A program made the position numbers and the translations under genes. A stretch of DNA of 29,622 bases from JAKPCT01 sp029553165 (lineage in GTDB: Bacteria; Bacillota; UBA4882; UBA8346), in the NCBI GenBank assembly GCA_035359995.1, contig DAORZT010000036.1:1-29622 (forward strand), written 5' to 3'. Positions 7,377-15,921 of the stretch are shown piece by piece. The notes below the pieces were generated by a model. That model was not told the DNA's origin. It searched no databases and saw only the letters and a program-made list of their open reading frames with translations. Within the stretch, counting starts at the first letter, position 1; each line of letters begins with the position of its first letter.

Positions 7377-8193
7377 GACATGGTTGGCATATCCTTACAC
7401 GTTATGGATGCTTCTGTTTACAGTTATACCGATGGGGCTGTTAATCTACTTCAGTTTCACTACCAATTCCGGTACCAATACCGCTTTGACTTGGACTCAT
7501 TTTCAACGGTTCTTTGAACCGATTTATCTTAAGGTTTTACTGCGATCAATTACGCTGGCAGCGATCAGTACGGTAATCTGTTTGCTAATCGGCTATCCGG
7601 CAGCAATGATCCTCAACGGAAGTTCGCTGAAGTATAAAAATACGATGATCACCTTGTTGGTCCTGCCGATGTGGATGAACTTCCTATTGAGAACTTATGC
7701 CTGGTTGACCTTATTAGAACGCAAGGGGATTATCAACAGTTTGTTAGTAGCGATTGGGCTAAACCGTCTGGACCTGCTCTATAACGAGTTTGCAGTTATC
7801 TTAGGGATGGTTTATAACTTTATCCCCTTTATGATCTTGCCAATCTATTCCGTGTTGAATAAGATTGATCGCAGTCTTATTGAAGCTGCTGAAGACTTAG
7901 GCGCCAATCCGGTAATAACCTTTATTAAAGTTATCTTCCCGCTTAGCCTTCCGGGAGTATTATCCGGGATCACCATGGTCTTTATGCCGGCAGTAACAAC
8001 TTTTGTCATCTCACGGTTATTGGGTGGCGGTCAAATTACTCTAATCGGAGATTTAATAGAGCAACAATTCCTCCTGGTCGGTGATTGGAATTTCGGCTCA
8101 GCGATCTCCCTGGTGATGATCGTAATTATCTTAATCACGATGGGATTTACCTCCAAATATGAACGTGAACAGACCGGAGGTGGACTATGGTGA
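7369..8193 (+). CDS. potB: Spermidine/putrescine ABC transporter permease PotB
   Basis: First membrane subunit of the polyamine importer, 274 residues with six predicted transmembrane segments. The cytoplasmic EAA loop that docks on PotA is EAAEDLGANPVITFIKVIFP, followed by LPGVLSG. The N-terminal segment LAYPYTLWMLLFTVIPMGLL is usual for PotB. The gene overlaps potA by 8 bp and potC by 7 bp, fixing both starts. Substrate specificity is inferred from the operon, chiefly from PotD. Confidence 0.93.
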   Translation: MRKTWLAYPYTLWMLLFTVIPMGLLIYFSFTTNSGTNTALTWTHFQRFFEPIYLKVLLRSITLAAISTVICLLIGYPAAMILNGSSLKYKNTMITLLVLPMWMNFLLRTYAWLTLLERKGIINSLLVAIGLNRLDLLYNEFAVILGMVYNFIPFMILPIYSVLNKIDRSLIEAAEDLGANPVITFIKVIFPLSLPGVLSGITMVFMPAVTTFVISRLLGGGQITLIGDLIEQQFLLVGDWNFGSAISLVMIVIILITMGFTSKYEREQTGGGLW

Positions 8194-8978
8194 CACGCAT
8201 CCTGAAACGTTGCTATATTGCTCTGTTATTTATCTTTCTGTATGCGCCAATCATTGTTTTGGCCATTTTCTCGTTTAACAGTTCCCGCTCACGCGGAACC
8301 TGGGACGGTTTTACTTTAAAGTGGTATTATGAGATGTTCCAGGATCGCCAGATTATGGCCGCACTTTATTACTCATTGATCATCGGAGTAACCTCTGCCC
8401 TAGTAGCAACGATCATTGGAACGATGGCTGCTTTTGGAATTCATAACATGAAGCCATTTTCAAAGACTACCGTTATGAATATTACGTATTTGCCGGTTCT
8501 CAATCCGGATATAGTAACGGGTATCTCGTTTATGCTATTATTTATTTTTTTAAAAATCCGTTTGGGCTTTTTAACCCTTTTGTTATCACATATTACCTTT
8601 AATATTCCTTATGTTATTTTGTCAGTTTTACCCAAGATCAAACAGCTCGATAAAAGTATGTACGAAGCCGCTCTTGATCTTGGAGCAACACCGTTTTATG
8701 CTTTTCGCAAGGTTATTCTGCCTGAAATCATGCCCGGCGTAATTACCGGTCTGTTACTGGCTTTTACATTGTCTTTTGACGACTTTGTGATCAGTTTCTT
8801 CAATACGGGTTCCGGTGTTTCCAACCTCTCAATTTTAATCTATTCCATGGCCCGGCGCGGTATTAATCCTAAAATTAATGCGCTTTCAACTTTCATGTTT
8901 ATCAGTGTCTTGACACTATTGATTGTCGTCAATATTCTGATGTCCAAACAACAAAAAACTAAGGAGGAGAAGATATGA
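8187..8978 (+). CDS. potC: Spermidine/putrescine ABC transporter permease PotC
   Basis: Second membrane subunit, 263 residues with six predicted transmembrane segments. The EAA loop is EAALDLGATPFYAFRKVILP followed by EIMPGVITG, and the PotC-typical segment LSFDDFVISFF comes after it. The N-terminus (YIALLFIFLYAPIIVLAIFS, then FNSSRSRGTWDGFTLKWY) is characteristic of PotC. It starts inside the 3' end of potB at ATG 8187, which overlaps GGAGGTGG upstream, and its TGA overlaps the ATG of potD (ATGA). Confidence 0.94.
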   Translation: MVTRILKRCYIALLFIFLYAPIIVLAIFSFNSSRSRGTWDGFTLKWYYEMFQDRQIMAALYYSLIIGVTSALVATIIGTMAAFGIHNMKPFSKTTVMNITYLPVLNPDIVTGISFMLLFIFLKIRLGFLTLLLSHITFNIPYVILSVLPKIKQLDKSMYEAALDLGATPFYAFRKVILPEIMPGVITGLLLAFTLSFDDFVISFFNTGSGVSNLSILIYSMARRGINPKINALSTFMFISVLTLLIVVNILMSKQQKTKEEKI

Positions 8979-10003
8979 AACGTCTGTTAGCAATTGTCTT
9001 AGTTTTGGTAACAATCTTAATCGGTTGTTCTCCCAAAAACCAAACGGTTCTCAATGTTTACAATTGGGGCGACTATATTGATGAGAAGGTGATCAGCGAC
9101 TTTGAGAAGAAATACAATATCAAAGTCAATTACGAGACATTCACTACCAATGAAGACATGTATATCAAACTAAAAGCCGGCGGCAGCCATTATGATGTGA
9201 TCATCCCGTCTGATTATATGATCAAACGGATGATCGATGAAGACCTGCTGGCCAAGTTGGACTTTGAAAATATCCCCAATTACAAATACATTGCTGACCA
9301 GTTTAAAAATTTAGATTTTGATCCTGATAATGAATACTCGGTCCCCTACATGTGGGGTACTGTCGGAATCCTCTACAATACCAAGATGATTCAAGAAAAG
9401 ATTGATAGCTGGACCGCACTTTGGGATCAGAAATATTCAAAACAGATCTTAATGCTTGACAGTCAACGTGACAGCATTGGAATCACCCTTAAAATGCTTG
9501 GTTACTCGCTGAACAGTAAAGACACCAATGAACTGGAACAGGCTAAAAAGGCCCTGATTGAACAGAAACCATTGGTCCTGGCCTATGTTGTTGACGAAGG
9601 CAAAGATAAAATGATTGCCGGTGAAGCAGCGCTCGCCGTCGTTTGGTCCGGAGACGCCATCAATTGTATCCGGGAAAATCCTGATTTGACTTATGTCATC
9701 CCTAAAGAAGGTTCCAACCTGTGGTTTGACTCGATGGTTATTCCAAAGAACGCCCGTAATAAAAAGGAAGCTGAGTTATTTATCAATTTCATGTGTGAGA
9801 CTGACATTGCTTATCGTAATGCCGACTACATCGGATACGCTTCGCCACATACGGAAGCAGTTAAAAAACTGCCTAAAGAAATCGCTAATGATCATCGGGC
9901 TTATCCCCCTATGGAAGAGCTGACCAACTGCGAAGTGTTTGTTGATCTGGGTAGCGTTATCAAAGAATTTGACCGGATCTGGACGGAAATTAAGGCACAA
10001 TAA
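8975..10003 (+). CDS. potD: Spermidine/putrescine-binding lipoprotein PotD
   Basis: Extracytoplasmic substrate-binding subunit, 342 residues. It has a lipoprotein signal peptide with lipobox ILIGC (Cys18), so it is membrane-tethered after processing. The mature part begins with the PotD pattern LNVYNWGDYIDEKVISDFEK. Later typical blocks are SHYDVIIPSDYMI, VPYMWGTVGILYN and AVVWSGDA. The ATG overlaps the potC stop by 4 bp and is preceded by AAGGAGG. It is the last gene of potABCD and is followed by a strong bidirectional terminator. Confidence 0.95.
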   Translation: MKRLLAIVLVLVTILIGCSPKNQTVLNVYNWGDYIDEKVISDFEKKYNIKVNYETFTTNEDMYIKLKAGGSHYDVIIPSDYMIKRMIDEDLLAKLDFENIPNYKYIADQFKNLDFDPDNEYSVPYMWGTVGILYNTKMIQEKIDSWTALWDQKYSKQILMLDSQRDSIGITLKMLGYSLNSKDTNELEQAKKALIEQKPLVLAYVVDEGKDKMIAGEAALAVVWSGDAINCIRENPDLTYVIPKEGSNLWFDSMVIPKNARNKKEAELFINFMCETDIAYRNADYIGYASPHTEAVKKLPKEIANDHRAYPPMEELTNCEVFVDLGSVIKEFDRIWTEIKAQ

Positions 10004-10035
10004 TTGATAAATAATTATATTCTGTAATAATTTAA

Positions 10036-10074
10036 AAACGAAGGGGGTGTTGCAAAACAACACCCCCTTCGTTT
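10036..10074. terminator. Bidirectional terminator between potD and the response regulator gene
   Basis: A perfect 17-bp stem, AAACGAAGGGGGTGTTG (10036-10052) with its complement (10058-10074), closes a CAAAA loop. It is flanked by A-rich sequence on the left (a T-run on the minus strand) and TTTAAT on the right. It sits between two converging genes and serves both. Confidence 0.9.
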
Positions 10075-10079
10075 AATCA

Positions 10080-10787
10080 TCATCCCATAAAAATATCAAA
10101 GATCCCCAGCCGTCGCAGTCGTTCCACTACATCAGCCACTGTCGCCTCATCGAACTTCTTCAGAATATTATTAACGTGGGTTCTGATGGTGGATGCTTCC
10201 ACATGCCTCAACTTGGTAATCTCCGCTTTAGTCTTCCCTTCGGCTAAAAGCCGTAAAATACTTAATTCCGTAGGGGTTAAACGATAAACGATATTTAAAG
10301 TGTTAACTAACGCTTCGCGTTCGGAACGCATCGCCCGGAACTCAGAAGTAATCATCCGGGCAATCTGGGGCCGTAAATATGACCTCCCTTGCGCTGCTGC
10401 TCTGATTGACTCTAAAATCTCACTGACCGAAGCGTTTTTGAAAACATAATCGACTGCACCGGCCTCAAAAGCTGCAAAAACAGTATTATCATCACAAAAA
10501 TGGGTTAACACCACGCAACGTATATCCGGCAGTTCCTGATTTAATGTTCGGATGGCATCAACTCCGGCCCGGGGAGTCTCCATCTCAATATCCATCAAAA
10601 CAACATTTGGCTGTAAACTTTTTGCCAGTGATACTGCATCCGTACCACTTTCAACGGTTGCAACAATATTCATGTCCGGTTCATGTGCCAGGACCATACT
10701 CAAATAATCTCTAATCGGCATCATATCATCAGCAATCAATACTCGAATTGGAACTACATCAGTCACAGACAATCCACCCGCTTTCAT
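10080..10787 (-). CDS. NarL/LuxR-family response regulator
   Basis: DNA-binding response regulator of 235 residues. Receiver domain: acidic pair Asp20-Asp21, phosphorylation site Asp66 (VVLMDIEM), Thr95 and conserved Lys117 (YVFKNAS). The C-terminal LuxR-type HTH is at about 169-212 (LTPTELSILRLLAEGKTKAE, then STIRTHVNNILKKF). The ATG at 10787 has no clear ribosome-binding site. A GTG at 10766, preceded by GGTGGA, would give a receiver without the first seven residues and is a good alternative. It lies 24 bp after the solute-binding protein gene and downstream of a sensor kinase on the same strand, its likely phosphodonor. Confidence 0.93.
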   Translation of the reverse strand: MKAGGLSVTDVVPIRVLIADDMMPIRDYLSMVLAHEPDMNIVATVESGTDAVSLAKSLQPNVVLMDIEMETPRAGVDAIRTLNQELPDIRCVVLTHFCDDNTVFAAFEAGAVDYVFKNASVSEILESIRAAAQGRSYLRPQIARMITSEFRAMRSEREALVNTLNIVYRLTPTELSILRLLAEGKTKAEITKLRHVEASTIRTHVNNILKKFDEATVADVVERLRRLGIFDIFMG

Positions 10788-10811
10788 AAGCTGAAATCAA
10801 ACTAACAATCG

Positions 10812-12242
10812 CTATTTATTAGAGAATACCGGTTTTAACAGCGGTTCACCCAAATCGCCGCTGCGACGATCAAATTGAGGGTAAATATTCCATTCACGTT
10901 GTACCAACGGTTCATTTTTCCTGCGTCGTTCGGACGCGCTCCGGTAATAATTCTCCAACAGGTTATTCCATTTATCTTCTAACTTATTTAATTCCTCTTG
11001 TAAGTCCCAGTGTTGCGTCAGTACTAAGCGATAAACCGTACAAGGACTGGCAAACGGAGCGGTCCATCCGGGTAAAACCGGATATGATGCCAAATAATCT
11101 TGGTCGAGCGTCGCGGCAAACTCCTGATATCCTCTCATGGCAGGTTTTCTAGTTGCATATTTGGCAACCAACGGATCAGGGTCAATAGATTTTCCATGCT
11201 CGTATAACCTGGCCCGAACCTGATAGCTGCTAAACCACTTGACAAATTCCCAGGCTTGGTTTTTGTAACGGCTTTGACCATTGATACTCCAAAATCCCCC
11301 CAGAAGCATCGCCCGCGATTTACCATGAAATTTTCCATCAAATGTTGGTATCGGGGCTACCCCCCAGTCAACTTTGGTCGTAAATTGCGAGTTTAAGACG
11401 CCAACATCCCAAAATTCCCCCATAAACATGGCAATCCGTCCTTCGGCAAACTGGGACCGTAACGCTTCATTAGTTAAATAAGCTGTCCCCGGAAACATCG
11501 ATCCCTCTTGTTCCATCTCCAGAAGCAGTTTAAAGACCCGATAGTATCCTTTCATTGCCCACCGGCCCTTTTGCCAGTCCCAATACGCGGCTTCCCCATT
11601 TGCTTCCGCCCATTGGCTGGGCATCCATTCCACCGGCCATGATTCGGCTCCACAGTAAGCAAAACCAAAAGCTTTTCCTTTTAATTCACGGGTAACTGCT
11701 GCAGCAATCTGTTTTACTTCCTGGTATGAACGGGGTGGTTGATCCGGATCTCTCCCGATTTTCCGAAAGAGGTCCCGGTTATAAATCAGCCGGGAATTGA
11801 TCACTTCTGCCGGAATTGCAACCACTTTACCCTGATAAGTCGTCACCCCTTCAATCCAATACCATGATGGCCATGACTTCTTCCACTCTAAAAAGCCCGG
11901 CAGATCATCAAACCAGATCTTCACACCACTACGGTAGGGATCAGCATATCCGGTATTTAAATTGGTACTGAACAGATCAGGTCCCCGCCGTTTTAATTGG
12001 GCTTCTTGGAACAATTCCGACGAGTCGTCACCAACAATCCTGACTGCAATACTGATTCCCTGTTCTTGGCCAACCGTATTGTTGAACTCTTTAACAAGAA
12101 TCTTCGTTAAATCAGCCATATGGCGTTGGTGGGTCCACAACTCCAGTTTGACAACGGGCCGGGCTCCACTGACACCAAGCGGAATTAAGATTAAAATTAA
12201 CAAAATCAAGTAAAAACGATATTGTTTTATTCTTTTAGCCAC
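10812..12242 (-). CDS. Extracellular solute-binding protein (family 1 type), probable sensory partner of a two-component system
   Basis: Protein of 476 residues with an N-terminal signal sequence (hydrophobic 10-22, likely cut after VSGA) and no lipobox cysteine. The body is a carbohydrate-type ABC binding protein: VKLELWTHQRHMADLTKIL, LFSTNLNTGYADPY, VVAIPAEVINSRLIYNRDLF, then AMFMGEFWDV and AWEFVKWFSS in the second lobe. No ABC permease or ATPase is adjacent; it is sandwiched between a sensor kinase and a response regulator on the same strand. This suggests it presents a ligand to the kinase (inference). The start is GTG at 12242, 8 bases after GGAGAG. The C-terminus is charged and arginine-rich. 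Confidence 0.85.
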   Translation of the reverse strand: MAKRIKQYRFYLILLILILIPLGVSGARPVVKLELWTHQRHMADLTKILVKEFNNTVGQEQGISIAVRIVGDDSSELFQEAQLKRRGPDLFSTNLNTGYADPYRSGVKIWFDDLPGFLEWKKSWPSWYWIEGVTTYQGKVVAIPAEVINSRLIYNRDLFRKIGRDPDQPPRSYQEVKQIAAAVTRELKGKAFGFAYCGAESWPVEWMPSQWAEANGEAAYWDWQKGRWAMKGYYRVFKLLLEMEQEGSMFPGTAYLTNEALRSQFAEGRIAMFMGEFWDVGVLNSQFTTKVDWGVAPIPTFDGKFHGKSRAMLLGGFWSINGQSRYKNQAWEFVKWFSSYQVRARLYEHGKSIDPDPLVAKYATRKPAMRGYQEFAATLDQDYLASYPVLPGWTAPFASPCTVYRLVLTQHWDLQEELNKLEDKWNNLLENYYRSASERRRKNEPLVQREWNIYPQFDRRSGDLGEPLLKPVFSNK

Positions 12243-12359
12243 TGTTTGCTCTCTCCGTCTCTCTAAAACCGCTCGCTCCGGACGAAATCAGCGGTTACTT
12301 CAAAGTTGGTAAGGATACTCTTCCCGGCAATCAGTTGAAGTTCATCTGAAATGTGACAA

Positions 12360-12394
12360 TTAGGCTAACGCTGTTCCAAAAGACGTTAGCCTAA
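12360..12394. terminator. Hairpin between the kinase and binding-protein genes
   Basis: A perfect 11-bp inverted repeat, TTAGGCTAACG (12360-12370) with its complement (12384-12394), has a 13-nt loop. No T-run follows on either strand, so it is not a classical terminator. It may be an mRNA-stabilising or attenuating stem that separates kinase expression from the downstream genes. Confidence 0.5.
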
Positions 12395-12451
12395 CAATAA
12401 AAAGGAGAATTTTTTGTGACTTGTTTATTATAACGAAAACCCCAAAAAAAC

Positions 12452-14050
12452 CTAGGATGATTTTTTGTAGTCATTCAATTGCCGAAACGGAAAAATTCGG
12501 GAGTTAGGGTTGAGACTTTTTCGACAACGGAGGACTACTTCAAAGGTGGTCCCGATTCCCAAACGGCTTTGGAGATTAATATAACCGCGATGAATCTTAA
12601 CTACCCGATGGCAATAGGTCAATCCTAAACCCCAGTTGTTTTTTGCCGGTTTGGTTGTAAAAAACGGGCTAAAGATCTGTTGCAGATTTTGCTTGGGAAT
12701 CCCAACCCCGTTATCTTCAATCCTAAAAAATCCCCACTCGTACTCCCGTCCAATCGTAACGGTTATCGTTGGACTAATCTTAAAGCATTCTTTTTCGGCA
12801 ATCGCATCTAAAGCATTTTGAAGGAGGTTTTCAAAAACAGAGACCAAGTGCTCCCGGTCTCCCCAAACATAAATATTCTGCGTCAGAAAATTCTCCACTA
12901 AGTTAACCGCATCAAGCCGGCCACTTAAGCGCTGTTTTGCTTCCTCCCAAATCTCTGTTAACAGTAACCATCGCGGGTTGACCTGAAGCTTTTGGGCCTG
13001 ATTTTGTAAAATATCCAACCGCGACAGAGCTTTACCACAAGCATCTTTCGCCCAGTTGATCTGGGTCAGCACTTTGTCGTCCGTTTCGTTTTCGGCGGCT
13101 CCTAAATACAATGCTGCCATATCCATCGCCATTTGGACACCTAAAAATTGGTTCTTAAAAGAATGGAGCGCCATTCGGACCGCCTGATTGGCAACAGTGA
13201 TCTGCTTCTCCAAATCCTTGGTCCCCAGTCTCCAGGTCCCCAGAAAACCATAACGAAAGATTGAAACTAACATTACTGTAAGTACTACGCAAAAACCAAA
13301 CGGTACAATCTGTAAGATCGTCGTATCAAAAAACGGATAGTCTTTTCCCAAAGGTAAAAGAGTTGTGGCCATTGTATAGGAATTTAAGATACTACTCCGT
13401 CCGGTTGCAAACAGAATAACAAACAAGAAAGATAATACCGCATTCCCAATCCCTACTAATAAAGCCTGAATTCGTTTTTGAAAAATCCCACATGTATAAA
13501 ATAACCTAAATATTTTAAATAACCCGTAACCCAGACTGAAGATAATAGTTACAAGCGCAAGCTGGTCCATAATGATCAACAGTCTTTCCATTCTAACCCT
13601 GGCCAGGGGGTAGCTTGCTAATGTAACACCATATTTAAAAAGCCTAAATAACTGTTCCGGATCATAGATCCACAAGATCAGCAGCAGTATTACTGAAATA
13701 ATACCAATAAACCATTTCTCGCGCTCATTAATCTTCTCGGTTGCATAGGAAAACGAAAAATCCAACACGGAAACAATATAACCAATCGCGCTCCAGAGCC
13801 GAAATCTCAAAAAATCATTCAGCGAGAACCGTTTAAGGTAATTCCAGGCCCAGCTTGGTTGATCCAGTGGCAGCCCCAAGAAACCATTAATACTGTAATT
13901 CGAAAACCTTGGGACTAATCCTACCAATCCTACAATACAACAACCAAAGGCAAAAAGGGTCATTCCTAACCAAACAGCCTGATAGCCACGGAAGACCCTT
14001 GCAACCAGAAACAAAGCAAATACCAGGAAGCACATTGCAATAAAAAACAC
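12452..14050 (-). CDS. Seven-transmembrane sensor histidine kinase
   Basis: Integral membrane kinase, about 532 residues. The N-terminal half has roughly seven hydrophobic segments, the last being VVLTVMLVSIF. Then comes a phosphoacceptor helix with LHSFKNQFLGVQ (His296 from this start). The ATPase domain has N box ENLLQNALDAI, G1 box EDNGVGIP, F box FSPFFTT and G2 box GLGLTYCHRVV. The chosen GTG at 14050 is 5 bases after GGAGG. Longer starts at ATG 14062 or TTG 14077 lack a ribosome-binding site. The likely partners are the solute-binding protein and response regulator directly downstream. The H-box differs from the usual HisKA sequence, closer to NHK-type LxxHxxKN patterns. Ligand unknown. 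Confidence 0.88.
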   Translation of the reverse strand: MFFIAMCFLVFALFLVARVFRGYQAVWLGMTLFAFGCCIVGLVGLVPRFSNYSINGFLGLPLDQPSWAWNYLKRFSLNDFLRFRLWSAIGYIVSVLDFSFSYATEKINEREKWFIGIISVILLLILWIYDPEQLFRLFKYGVTLASYPLARVRMERLLIIMDQLALVTIIFSLGYGLFKIFRLFYTCGIFQKRIQALLVGIGNAVLSFLFVILFATGRSSILNSYTMATTLLPLGKDYPFFDTTILQIVPFGFCVVLTVMLVSIFRYGFLGTWRLGTKDLEKQITVANQAVRMALHSFKNQFLGVQMAMDMAALYLGAAENETDDKVLTQINWAKDACGKALSRLDILQNQAQKLQVNPRWLLLTEIWEEAKQRLSGRLDAVNLVENFLTQNIYVWGDREHLVSVFENLLQNALDAIAEKECFKISPTITVTIGREYEWGFFRIEDNGVGIPKQNLQQIFSPFFTTKPAKNNWGLGLTYCHRVVKIHRGYINLQSRLGIGTTFEVVLRCRKSLNPNSRIFPFRQLNDYKKSS

Positions 14051-14117
14051 TTCTACCTCCATTAATATTTGCAGCAATCAATTTTGAATCTCAATAATTA
14101 ATCTCTGCAAGCATTAA

Positions 14118-14372
14118 TCAAGAGCATAATTCGATCAACTTGGCTTTAACACCATCAATTGTATTTAATTCGGCCTCTAATTTTAAAATTGCTTCTTTAT
14201 CCCCGGTCAGCTGTAAAATGATTAAACCCTCTTCGGAGCAGACATTTTCAGCCTCATGTAATCCCAAACGCATTTTGATGATACAACCTGATTTGGTAAG
14301 GATCTCTTGCATTTTAGAAGCATTTTTGGAACGATGATTAACCAAAGCAGTCATAATATAATAACAAGCCAT
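14118..14372 (-). CDS. TM1266-type iron-only hydrogenase system regulator (ACT-like fold)
   Basis: Small cytosolic protein of 84 residues resembling the putative iron-only hydrogenase system regulators typified by Thermotoga TM1266. Matching features are an N-terminal strand (YYIMTALVNHRSKNA), KMQEILTKSGCIIKMRLGL, GLIILQLTGDKEAILKLEAE and a final IDGVKAKLIEL. The fold is expected to be ferredoxin/ACT-like, similar to the NikR ligand-binding domain, with no DNA-binding part. The ATG is preceded by AAGGAGG. It follows the Crp/Fnr gene by 54 bp on the same strand. Its presence suggests an [FeFe] hydrogenase or its maturation system elsewhere in the genome. Confidence 0.78.
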   Translation of the reverse strand: MACYYIMTALVNHRSKNASKMQEILTKSGCIIKMRLGLHEAENVCSEEGLIILQLTGDKEAILKLEAELNTIDGVKAKLIELCS

Positions 14373-14426
14373 TAGTAATTTCCTCCTTAAATTAATTAAT
14401 AATATTAAAATTCGCTTTCAAAGTTA

Positions 14427-15143
14427 TTAACTCCTGTTTTCGGTTACAATTGCGATTAGCTTTTCCAGCGATTTAATCTGAACCGAAGAACGATGAAAAT
14501 CAATCAACTGCTCTGCTTTCATCCGTCCCATTTCCCGTGATAATGAAGGCCTTGATACGTTTAAAAAGTCCGCTAATTGATCACGGTTCATTTCTAACAT
14601 AAATGTTGTCTGACCGGTCTTTTGATATTGTTCTAATAAAAAGGTGGCAATCTTGCCCCGGAGGGTTTTAATGGTCAAGTACTCAAGCTTGCGGTTTAAA
14701 AATAATGCTTTGTCAGAGATGATCCGCAACATATTGAGGATCAGCCGGCGATGACTGCCACACTGTCGTTCACAATTACCAACGATCTTATCGGATGCAA
14801 TAAAAACGATTTGTGATTCCTCTTCGGCAATAACGGTGGCCGGCCAAAACCGCTGTTTTGAAAATGCCACCATCTCACCGAAGATCTCTCCCGGGCCAAG
14901 AATGGTCATCATGACCCGATCTCCGGCCACATTTTCTTTACTTATTGAAACTTTACCAGCTAATATTAATCCCATTCCGCTAAACTGATTACCGGCGATC
15001 GCCAGGCATTCATTCTTCTTATACCTGACTACTTGGGGTTTAATACAACCAAGCATAACACTTAGTTCTTCGCTGTCAATCCCTTGAAACAGCGGTACTT
15101 TTAACAACTTCTCTCGAAACAGGGTGAACTCTTCCTTTACCAT
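14427..15143 (-). CDS. Crp/Fnr-family transcriptional regulator
   Basis: Regulator of 238 residues from the chosen start. The N-terminal cyclic-nucleotide-fold sensor domain (ILAGKVSISKEN, LGPGEIFGEMVAF) is joined by a long dimer helix to a winged HTH. The recognition helix reads NVSRPSLSREMGRMK. The N-terminal four-cysteine Fe-S pattern of FNR is absent; the four cysteines are scattered. The effector is unknown. The start ATG at 15143 follows GGAG by 8 bases; a GTG three codons upstream is less well placed. It is probably co-transcribed with the hydrogenase-system regulator downstream. A palindromic operator in front of the ferredoxin-like gene at 16732 is a possible target (inference). Confidence 0.9.
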   Translation of the reverse strand: MVKEEFTLFREKLLKVPLFQGIDSEELSVMLGCIKPQVVRYKKNECLAIAGNQFSGMGLILAGKVSISKENVAGDRVMMTILGPGEIFGEMVAFSKQRFWPATVIAEEESQIVFIASDKIVGNCERQCGSHRRLILNMLRIISDKALFLNRKLEYLTIKTLRGKIATFLLEQYQKTGQTTFMLEMNRDQLADFLNVSRPSLSREMGRMKAEQLIDFHRSSVQIKSLEKLIAIVTENRS

Positions 15144-15208
15144 TACCAACACTCCGCTTCCCGGGACTGTTGTGAATCATTTCTGCTACAACAGCCTCCT
15201 TAAGTTGC

Positions 15209-15886
15209 TTAGATATTTTCAATTTGCCAGTCAATCGGCTCTTCACCGATCGACTTTAACAGCAAGTTTACTTTCGAGAATGGCTTGCTGTTGAAAAACC
15301 CCCGGCTGGCCGACAACGGACTGGGATGTGGTGATTTAATGATGTAATGATTAGGATTGGTAATAATACTCGTTTTGGATTGAGCATTACTGCCCCACAG
15401 AATAAAAACAATTGGTTTCTGCCGTTCGTTCAATAAACTGACAATCCGGTCCGTAAATTGCTCCCAGCCTTTATTGCGGTGAGAGTTCGCTTTTCCTGCT
15501 TCAACCGTCAAAACCGTGTTTAACAGTAATACGCCCTGATCAGCCCATTTCTTAAGATACCCATTATTAGGGATGTAACAACCCAGATCATTCTTGAGTT
15601 CTTTAAAGATGTTGATTAACGACGGCGGCGGTTCAACTCCCGGTTTTACCGAAAAACTAAGTCCGTGCGCCTGCCGGGGGCCATGATAAGGATCCTGACC
15701 CAGGATCACGACTTTGGTATCGTTATAAGCCGTATAATGAAGCGCATTAAAGATATCATACTTGTCCGGATAGATCGTCTTGGTTTGATATTCTAATGCT
15801 AAAAACCGTCGTAATTTTAAGTAATATTCCTTTTGTAACTCCGATTCAAGTAATTCCTGCCAATCATTTTTAAAGATAACACCCAT
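15209..15886 (-). CDS. ung: Uracil-DNA glycosylase (family 1)
   Basis: Removes uracil from DNA to start base-excision repair. The 225-residue length is normal. The water-activating motif GQDPYH is at residues 63-68 (catalytic Asp65), followed by GLSFSVKPG. The uracil-stacking and N-terminal motifs are intact. The minor-groove intercalation loop is HPSPLSASRG near residue 187. The ATG at 15884-15886 has only a weak GGTGATGG upstream. The gene starts 35 bp after the unknown membrane-anchored protein, so it may depend on that gene's promoter. Confidence 0.96.
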   Translation of the reverse strand: MGVIFKNDWQELLESELQKEYYLKLRRFLALEYQTKTIYPDKYDIFNALHYTAYNDTKVVILGQDPYHGPRQAHGLSFSVKPGVEPPPSLINIFKELKNDLGCYIPNNGYLKKWADQGVLLLNTVLTVEAGKANSHRNKGWEQFTDRIVSLLNERQKPIVFILWGSNAQSKTSIITNPNHYIIKSPHPSPLSASRGFFNSKPFSKVNLLLKSIGEEPIDWQIENI

Positions 15887-15921
15887 TAATCCATCACCGA
15901 TCTGATTATACCATAATTAAG

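Noticed and set aside
12070..12095. Rex-like site (TTGTTGA...TTAACAA)
   Set aside because: It lies inside the solute-binding protein gene, and the spacer is 5 instead of 4 bases, so it is probably chance.
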